DNA from: a virus
Virus record (IMG/VR): IMGVR_UViG_3300012270_000003
Coordinates: 1-49,286 of that record
Strand: one strand, 5' to 3'
Length of the DNA: 49,286 bases
The notes under the pieces are model-generated. The model had not been told where the DNA came from, did not search any database, and saw only the letters and a list, made by a program, of their open reading frames with translations. Below, one piece after another: positions 43,895-49,286 of this stretch; position 1 is the stretch's first letter; each line of letters opens with the position of its first letter. A program made the position numbers and the translations under genes.

Positions 43895-45265
43895 TTAGTT
43901 AATGTTAAATGTAATTTCATCAAGACTATCTACCCATTTAACGTTTGGTGTCTCTTTCTGAGACTTTTCTAACCAACGTTGAGATTGTGTGTCTTTAATG
44001 AACAAATTGATTTCAAGAGCCCGTTTATTTTTATTTTCATTTGAAATACGTGCAGTTCTACCTGTACGTTGAATGCTATCAATAATGGTACTGTTGAAAC
44101 TTGTTTTAACGCTTGCATCGATATTTGGAATATCAACACCTTCGTTAAGTGCAGTTGCAGAGTGAATCAAATCTGTCTCTCCACTCTTAAACGCTTCTAA
44201 TGCTTCTTCTTTTTGCTTGTCTCCGCTGACTCTGGTTAAAGATCCTTTGTATTGCTCCTTGATCTGTTTCCATGTGTAAGTTTCACTTGAATTCAGAGGG
44301 CTATACCGTGTTTTATTTTTCACCTTTACTGCCATTGCAACCAATTTACCATTGGAAGAATAGACTTTAGTAGGTAAAGATGTATGATACACACGAGAAT
44401 CAGGAAAAGCTTCTCCTAATCTATCTGCCATAGAAGTTGCTTCACTAAATGTAATGATTTTTCTACCCTTTAATGCATGGATAGCATCAACGGAAGCATC
44501 AAATACAATATCGTGAGTGTACAACCACTTTTTCCGTTGTTGCATAATCCTATTGGCATTTACAGCATGAATCTTAATCACTTGCTTATCCCAACGCATA
44601 TCATCCGCTAATTGCTGACAATATTCATCATCCCTAAGAGCTAAAAACATCAGATTAAGTTTGAAATTGAAGGTACTAAAATATTTAATGAATTTATCAT
44701 TCATTCCATCATAAATAGCCTTCTCTCTTGGAGGTAATTCCAGTCCCCAGTTATATACTGAAAATGGAGCTACCCAATTGTTTTTCAAACATTCAGCTAA
44801 AGAAACACGAGCTACTACAGGAGCAAATGTGTTCAAAACAGCCATATCTTCAGGTTTCTCACGTTCTCTTGCAGTTAATCCAAGACGACGATGACATTTT
44901 ATCTTTTTGAAGATCGTATTAAATACGTCTCCTCCAGGATAATTATGCACTTCATCAAAGATAGCAAGGTCTGTTTGAATAATACCTGTATGATTTAACC
45001 ATGAATGAACAGTATTTACCTGAACATTATCGATGTTATGCTTCTTCGCTTCTTCTCTCCACTGGTTACGCAGATAATCAGAAGGAACTACGACTGTTGT
45101 GGTAGCATTAGACCGTAACGTTTTTTTCATTTCTGTTACAGCTAATATGCCCATAAAAGTTTTACCAAAACCTGTAGCGGCTACAATAGTTCCTTCATAA
45201 TTATTACGTCTCCAGCTAACAAGACAGTGTTTTTGTCGTTTTAGTTTACTTTTATCTATCTTCAT
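43895..45265 (-). CDS. SF2 DNA helicase (UvsW-like)
   Basis: 456 residues. Motif I ATGFGKT at 30-36, motif Ia TTVVVPSDYLRNQW, motif II DEVH at 103-106 followed by NYPGGD, motif III GLTARERE, a second RecA domain with IITFSEATSMADR and GVDIPNIDAS, and motif VI SIQRTGRTARI. This is a complete superfamily 2 ATPase of the UvsW/XPB-like kind, used for branch migration or fork rescue. The N-terminus begins almost directly at the Q-motif region (QKHCLVSWRRNNYEGT), so no accessory domain precedes it. It overlaps the small gene upstream by 4 bases. Confidence 0.85.
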   Translation of the reverse strand: MKIDKSKLKRQKHCLVSWRRNNYEGTIVAATGFGKTFMGILAVTEMKKTLRSNATTTVVVPSDYLRNQWREEAKKHNIDNVQVNTVHSWLNHTGIIQTDLAIFDEVHNYPGGDVFNTIFKKIKCHRRLGLTAREREKPEDMAVLNTFAPVVARVSLAECLKNNWVAPFSVYNWGLELPPREKAIYDGMNDKFIKYFSTFNFKLNLMFLALRDDEYCQQLADDMRWDKQVIKIHAVNANRIMQQRKKWLYTHDIVFDASVDAIHALKGRKIITFSEATSMADRLGEAFPDSRVYHTSLPTKVYSSNGKLVAMAVKVKNKTRYSPLNSSETYTWKQIKEQYKGSLTRVSGDKQKEEALEAFKSGETDLIHSATALNEGVDIPNIDASVKTSFNSTIIDSIQRTGRTARISNENKNKRALEINLFIKDTQSQRWLEKSQKETPNVKWVDSLDEITFNIN

Positions 45266-45600
45266 ACTGTTATGACTAAATTGTCTACGAGTTCTTGTTC
45301 TTTTTCATCTATTAATTTTAATATAAAAGTACGAGCCTCTTCGTGTTCATATAAAGAACTCTTGGCGTTTCCATTTTTTTTCTTTTTTTCTATTGATGTG
45401 TTTAAATATTCTAAAATACTGATGTCTCTATAATTTAAATGCCACATTGCATATTGCATCAATACAGGGTATACATAATTTAATACACCGTACTTTGGAT
45501 ATTCTTCTTTAAAGTCTGATAAAGAAACACGCTGAAATTTTTTAAATTTTTCAGAAAGTTCATTAACTATTTTTATTCTTATCTTGTCTTCCATACTCAT
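45262..45600 (-). CDS. Unknown helical protein between polymerase and SF2 helicase
   Basis: 112 residues from ATG 45600, which shares a base with the polymerase stop (TAATG). It is helical and lysine-rich, with aromatic-rich centre YVYPVLMQYAMWHLNYR and a poly-lysine stretch (IEKKKKNG). The two overlaps on either side suggest that it works with the polymerase or the helicase. No family is recognised; it could be a small DNA-binding accessory factor. Confidence 0.6.
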   Translation of the reverse strand: MSMEDKIRIKIVNELSEKFKKFQRVSLSDFKEEYPKYGVLNYVYPVLMQYAMWHLNYRDISILEYLNTSIEKKKKNGNAKSSLYEHEEARTFILKLIDEKEQELVDNLVITV

Positions 45601-47468
45601 TATTTTTGCCACATTTTTGTTACAGTTGAATCGACATCCATTTTTACATGGGTTACGTATTTAATACCTACTTCAATCATGATACGTTCACAGTTTTCTT
45701 TAACAACGTCGATATAAGCGTCTTCTACTTCAAAATCTATCTGATCATGTACCTGACAAATCATAAATACTTTTGTTTGCCAATATCCTTGTTCAATAAG
45801 CCATTCACGTATTTTTATCATAGCTTCTTTTACAATAATAGCACCACTTCCCTGAATAGGGGTATTCATACTTGCTCGTCTGACAACACCCAGTTTCTTT
45901 TGAATTTCATTCCAACCCATATGAGGATTGCTCTGAACTTCTTTGTATTCTGGAAACCATCGTCGACCTTTATGTACATCATTTAATACAATGTATCCAT
46001 TGTTTTGTCCAAACTTTGCTTGCTGATCAAGCCATTTGTTAAGTTTAGGAAAAGCTTTAGCGTATTGTTTGAATTTTTCTTCTGCTTCTTCCAGAGGAAT
46101 ACCCAATCTATCTGATAACTTATAAGGACTCATACCATAAGGCTTACCAAAATTAATAGTTTTAGTAGCTGTTCGTTTGACTTTATCTTCTTTAGTGATA
46201 TTCTCACCTGTCATCTTGTTATACGCAAAACAATGAAGATCTTTTCCTTCGTTTAGAGCATCGATGAATTCTGTTTCTCCACTGAAATCTGCCATAAGGC
46301 GGAGTTCCTGTGAACTATAGTCAATACTCAGCCAACTAAATTCCTTACGAGGTTCAAAACAATTTCTATATTCATTACTGGCAGGGATATTCTGAACATT
46401 AGGAGCATTCTGACTCTTAGAGCCACTGCCTAATCTAAAGGTATTCTTCACTTGCCAGAAATTTGTGTGTACACGATCAGTAGACTCATTAATATAGCCT
46501 AAGAAACGCTTACCATAGGTAGATATCTTCTTATTAAGAGATCTGTGTTCTAAAAGATAGCTAACAAACCTATTGTCTTTAAGTTTTGTAAGCGTAGGCT
46601 CATCTGTAGATGTTACATGTATATCAAGCTTTTTCAGAATTTGTTTCATCTGCATAGAAGAGCCATAGTTGATATCTGTTACTCGTATTTGAGTACCAAA
46701 CAAGTCATTACCTAAATATTTAGGCTGTACAATATTCTTATCTACTAAATAACGGTCTATCTCATTCTCTAAAGCAAGAATTTCAGTCAGATTTCTATTG
46801 TAAAGTGTCATCCACCTCTTTTCATTGAGATACATGCCATTATATTCAATATCCGCAAGAGGGAGAGACACTTGATTCTCCACGTCAACTGCATACTGTA
46901 GGTCGTAACGACGTATATACCATTGTTGATACTTTGCTATGTCTTGGAGATATACAACGTCTGTGCCTGCATATCTGATTTGTTTATCCATTAATGGATC
47001 ACCGGCAAGAGATGTAAATGTACCACGGGTTTCTTTTTCCATCTCAACACCGAGATACTCTTTACACATAGCAGCAAGAGCCAGCTTTCTATCAGGAAAA
47101 CCATTAAAAATAACAGCTTCTGCTAACATAGTGTCGTATACTTTAGTAAGTACAATTCCTTTCTTCAGTAACATCTTATAATCAAACTTAGCGTTCTGAA
47201 GATACGCAAGTCTGTTTTCAATTAAATCTTTAAATAACAGTATATTAACAGAACGAACATCTATCACAAATTGACGGTCTCTGTCACCTAACTGTAAGGT
47301 AATAATATCTTTGGTATGTGGATCAAGCCCATAGGTTTCAGTATCCACCTGTATCTCCTCTTTATCTTCGAAATAATCAAGGATATCTTTAGGAGAAACA
47401 GATGGGTAAGTACTGAAATTTCTGGATGGTCTACATAATGAAATATTCGGTTGGGGAATATCAGGCAT
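45600..47468 (-). CDS. Family A DNA polymerase with 3'-5' exonuclease
   Basis: 622 residues. The exonuclease domain is complete: QVDTETYGL (Asp42, Glu44), NAKFDYKML (Exo II) and YAGTDVVYL (Exo III). Polymerase motif A is DYSSQELRLMADFSGE near 383; motif B RTATKTINFGKPYG near 430 with the Arg, Lys, Phe and Tyr positions of the O-helix; motif C VHDQIDFEVED near 575. There is no 5'-3' nuclease domain. In motif C the usual Glu after the catalytic Asp is Gln (HDQ for HDE). It is the replicative polymerase of the phage and forms an operon with both helicases. Confidence 0.9.
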   Translation of the reverse strand: MPDIPQPNISLCRPSRNFSTYPSVSPKDILDYFEDKEEIQVDTETYGLDPHTKDIITLQLGDRDRQFVIDVRSVNILLFKDLIENRLAYLQNAKFDYKMLLKKGIVLTKVYDTMLAEAVIFNGFPDRKLALAAMCKEYLGVEMEKETRGTFTSLAGDPLMDKQIRYAGTDVVYLQDIAKYQQWYIRRYDLQYAVDVENQVSLPLADIEYNGMYLNEKRWMTLYNRNLTEILALENEIDRYLVDKNIVQPKYLGNDLFGTQIRVTDINYGSSMQMKQILKKLDIHVTSTDEPTLTKLKDNRFVSYLLEHRSLNKKISTYGKRFLGYINESTDRVHTNFWQVKNTFRLGSGSKSQNAPNVQNIPASNEYRNCFEPRKEFSWLSIDYSSQELRLMADFSGETEFIDALNEGKDLHCFAYNKMTGENITKEDKVKRTATKTINFGKPYGMSPYKLSDRLGIPLEEAEEKFKQYAKAFPKLNKWLDQQAKFGQNNGYIVLNDVHKGRRWFPEYKEVQSNPHMGWNEIQKKLGVVRRASMNTPIQGSGAIIVKEAMIKIREWLIEQGYWQTKVFMICQVHDQIDFEVEDAYIDVVKENCERIMIEVGIKYVTHVKMDVDSTVTKMWQK

Positions 47469-47716
47469 TATGTATCTGTTTTTAAAAGTGGAAGTTTAAT
47501 AGTTCTGGGATTAAACATATTGATAGGATATAAATCAAGTGTTCCATACGGATGCTTTTCGAAATACACGAAGTTACACTGTTCACCATCATACCTAAAC
47601 TCGTATGAGTTCCCAGATATAACTCGTGTCTTTCGTACTTGTTCTCCTTCAATAGTCAATATCAAATACTCATCTTCATTAAAATGAGCTTTGACTTCAA
47701 CATTTTCTGGAATCAT
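47468..47716 (-). CDS. Small beta-rich protein of unknown function
   Basis: 82 residues, mostly beta strands (MIPENVEVKAHFNEDEYLIL; YEFRYDGEQCNFVYFEKHPY) and without an enzyme motif. Its ATG overlaps the upstream stop (ATGA), and its stop overlaps the polymerase start. The arrangement ties it to the polymerase operon. The family is not recognised. Confidence 0.55.
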   Translation of the reverse strand: MIPENVEVKAHFNEDEYLILTIEGEQVRKTRVISGNSYEFRYDGEQCNFVYFEKHPYGTLDLYPINMFNPRTIKLPLLKTDT

Positions 47717-48102
47717 GATTGTGTGATGTTTTGTTCTTCTTTTTTCTGTTCATTAAGAGCTCGTTTTAAAGAAGGATAATCATCAGGCAATTCAAATCCT
47801 AATTCCGAAGCTCTGTCTTCGAGTAGAAATAACTTTTCGCTGAATTTGGTCATTACACCCTCAGAAAAAGCCAACTTCTTTTCAAAACGTGCAAGGTCTT
47901 TATCTTCAGCTGCTTTATTGATTTGCCGTTTTGCATAATCAATTTGCTTTCTGTAGTAAAATATACGCTTCACACAATGAAGTGCTGCTTGAAGGATATC
48001 ACTTTTGTTCATCTCGGTAATTTCTATCTCACGAGAGCCAAATTTCCATGTATCTGGATTTTCAGTAATATCTTTATCACGCTCTGCTCTACGATCACTC
48101 AC
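47713..48102 (-). CDS. Small coiled-coil protein of unknown function
   Basis: 129 residues if GTG 48102 is used, which overlaps the upstream stop by 8 bases; the ATG at 48213 would bury 37 residues in the preceding gene and is unlikely. A TTG at 48120 is another option. The sequence is basic and helical with two long heptad stretches (YYRKQIDYAKRQINKAAEDK; GVMTKFSEKLFLLEDRASEL). No motif is recognised. The length and charge resemble phage nucleoprotein or assembly helpers. Confidence 0.5.
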   Translation of the reverse strand: MSDRRAERDKDITENPDTWKFGSREIEITEMNKSDILQAALHCVKRIFYYRKQIDYAKRQINKAAEDKDLARFEKKLAFSEGVMTKFSEKLFLLEDRASELGFELPDDYPSLKRALNEQKKEEQNITQS

Positions 48103-48415
48103 TAAAGAGCTCCTCGCCAAGATTAGCAATATCGTTTTTAAACGATTGAATCTTTTCTGCTTGTTGGAGTTGAACGGATTTAGGTAGGTTTTCAAGACGT
48201 ATAAGCTCTTCATTGAGCCTTTCGTATTTAGCTATTTTACGATTACGTTCATGATTTTCTTTACCTCTCCAGCCTCCAGCTTTATAACGATGATCTTTTC
48301 TGCCAGCAGTTAATTTTCTATTATTGCCGTTTCCAGTATTCATGCCGAGTGCAGAAGGGTTGAATAAAGCTCTTAAAAAGCCTTTACTTGGTACGTGGGT
48401 GGGAAGATTCTTCAT
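48095..48415 (-). CDS. Basic helical protein of unknown function
   Basis: 106 residues. The N-terminal half is Asn/Gly/Lys/Arg-rich (GNGNNRKLTAGRKDHRYKAG) and likely binds nucleic acid; the C-terminal half is a helix (KIAKYERLNEELIRLENLPK). It lies 6 bases after the stop of the upstream small gene and in the same frame, so reading through that TAG would join the two. Function unknown. Confidence 0.5.
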   Translation of the reverse strand: MKNLPTHVPSKGFLRALFNPSALGMNTGNGNNRKLTAGRKDHRYKAGGWRGKENHERNRKIAKYERLNEELIRLENLPKSVQLQQAEKIQSFKNDIANLGEELFSE

Positions 48416-48421
48416 AGCTGT

Positions 48422-48523
48422 CTAATTTAAGGTTAAAAAATAAACGTCAATACGGTTAACGCGACGTCGTAAGTTAAAGAGTTCAACAAGGTCTGTTTTG
48501 TGGGTATCAATATATACTACCAT
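48422..48523 (-). CDS. Possible 33-residue gene
   Basis: From ATG 48523 the frame reads MVVYIDTHKTDLVELFNLRR and ends DVYFLTLN before TAG. It begins 10 bases after the upstream zinc-ribbon gene, whereas a longer frame (to 48661) would lie inside that gene. Strand-helix-strand order looks protein-like. It is in frame with the next gene across TAG-ACA-GCT-ATG, so it could also be the N-terminus of a larger protein. Low certainty. Confidence 0.35.
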   Translation of the reverse strand: MVVYIDTHKTDLVELFNLRRRVNRIDVYFLTLN

Positions 48524-48533
48524 ATACGTGAGA

Positions 48534-48809
48534 TTATACTTTGAATCCGATTTCAGCTTCGTTGATTTTATTTCGATTAGTGGGTCCACGGCGTTTGTTT
48601 TTATAAATATGACGATTGTCCAATATGGTTTTCTTGTGTCCATCTTTCGTTTGTGTTTCATAACGAATTCCTACAGGCTCAAGATAACTATTTAAACCAC
48701 AATTATGGCAATAAGCTATACTTACTCCTTTAGATGAAGGTTTACCATAGGCATAACCTTGATGACCACAGTTTGTACAAATACTATATGTGCCTCCTAT
48801 TAATTTCAT
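48534..48809 (-). CDS. Zinc-ribbon protein
   Basis: 91 residues from ATG 48809, chosen because GGAG lies 7 bases before it. Two CxxC knuckles (SICTNCGHQGYAY and AYCHNCGLNSYLE) form a zinc ribbon; the C-terminal half is basic (TKDGHKKTILDNRHIYKNKR). This resembles small phage zinc-binding proteins that contact nucleic acid or RNA polymerase. The function is not known. Confidence 0.6.
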   Translation of the reverse strand: MKLIGGTYSICTNCGHQGYAYGKPSSKGVSIAYCHNCGLNSYLEPVGIRYETQTKDGHKKTILDNRHIYKNKRRGPTNRNKINEAEIGFKV

Positions 48810-48872
48810 TACTACTCCTATATTAAAAATAACCCCGGACACCATTATAGCATCAGAGGTTATAAGTGATCA

Positions 48873-49250
48873 TTAATCTTTTAGCATTTTTTCAAGCTCT
48901 TCGACTGATTTATTGGCAAGCTCTTCGTCTTTCTTATCAGTAATAAGAATCTCAATACGTTGATTGTGCTTACGAGTTTTAGACATCTGCCCTTTAAGAC
49001 ATTTTATACCATCTTCAAAACCTTCATTGTATTCAGTCGTGCAAGTGCCATAATAGGGTAATGTGTCTATATAGGCTTTTACTTCTCCATCGTTCGGCAA
49101 CGATTTTACAACATCAGGTATAATGCAGTTATTTACTAACCAGTACCCAAAATCAATGTCTGGTGCCATATTCTCAGTAAATGAATCCATCCTGTGAAAT
49201 TCTAAATACCTTTGTTTTACATCGTTCCAGCTTAAAATATAGTTTTTCAT
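48873..49250 (-). CDS. Unknown protein at the right window edge
   Basis: 125 residues, acidic overall, with an early aromatic part (YILSWNDVKQRYLEFHRMDS), a middle with a possible Cys pair (YGTCTTEYNEGFEDGIKCLK) and a charged helical C-terminus (DEELANKSVEELEKMLKD). No family is recognised. The 36 bases upstream (49251-49286) are AT-rich, with no clear promoter inside the window. It is the first gene of the leftward arm that can be seen. Confidence 0.55.
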   Translation of the reverse strand: MKNYILSWNDVKQRYLEFHRMDSFTENMAPDIDFGYWLVNNCIIPDVVKSLPNDGEVKAYIDTLPYYGTCTTEYNEGFEDGIKCLKGQMSKTRKHNQRIEILITDKKDEELANKSVEELEKMLKD

Positions 49251-49286
49251 TTTATAAAATTTAGTGTTTAAAATTCGTAAATAACC

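Noticed and set aside
45648-45986. Plus-strand ORF of 112 residues
   Set aside because: Antisense of DNA polymerase motif C and surroundings.
48834-48872. ATAACC/GGTTAT hairpin with a following T run on the minus strand, as a terminator
   Set aside because: The stem is AT-rich and imperfect, with a long loop, and directly precedes a gene start with GGAG; too weak to call.
1-49286. Recoded genetic code (TAG or TGA read as amino acid)
   Set aside because: All long genes, including the 4235- and 1372-codon frames, are open under the standard code, and TAA, TGA and TAG all occur at natural gene ends.

Overview
The window looks like about half of a crAss-like (Crassvirales) podovirus genome infecting a member of the Bacteroidota. 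The gene set carries the call: two small ring/tail-tube proteins, a muzzle-type tail protein and glycine-rich cargo proteins, followed by a giant 4235-residue virion RNA polymerase with a DFDVD catalytic loop and a 1372-residue PD-(D/E)XK protein. Opposite them lie rIIA/rIIB, UNG, primase, a DnaB-type helicase, an SF2 helicase and a family A DNA polymerase. The DNA is AT-rich, genes abut or overlap by 1-4 bases, and the standard code works: the giant frames have no in-frame stops, and TAG is only an occasional terminator. The taxonomic call is inference from gene content. Terminase, portal and capsid genes are not in the window and presumably lie to the left.

Layout. Positions 1-28356 are almost entirely plus-strand late virion genes: the end of a membrane protein, a coiled-coil protein, ring proteins, a lysis-like pair (2494-3347), the muzzle-like protein, two cargo proteins, the RNAP giant and the nuclease giant. 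The exception is a small frameshifted HExxH gene on the minus strand (128-432). Positions 28353-49250 are entirely minus strand. Reading leftwards from the right edge there are small unknown genes, then the replication block (PolA, SF2 helicase, DnaB-like helicase, RecA-like ATPase, two acidic-tailed ssDNA-binding candidates) ending at an intrinsic terminator (40078-40112). Next come primase, a RusA-like resolvase, a RecB-like exonuclease, UNG, rIIA, rIIB, a MazG-like protein, an HD hydrolase and a PseT-like phosphatase. Last is a cluster of very small accessory genes. The two arms meet tail to tail, with both stop codons inside one TTAA.

How it fits together. The packaged RNAP and its neighbours would be ejected and transcribe the early genes, as is known for crAss-like phages. 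The minus arm provides replication, recombination and nucleotide-pool control. Points most worth a second look: a uracil-DNA glycosylase whose catalytic Asp is Gly, a 48-residue dNMP-kinase stump, a hidden 34-residue membrane microprotein, a zincin motif inside the RNAP polypeptide, and twin replication proteins with matching acidic tails ending Asn-Trp. No tRNA, CRISPR array, IS element or integrase was seen. Several short genes here were read directly from the sequence and are too small for a usual ORF cutoff.
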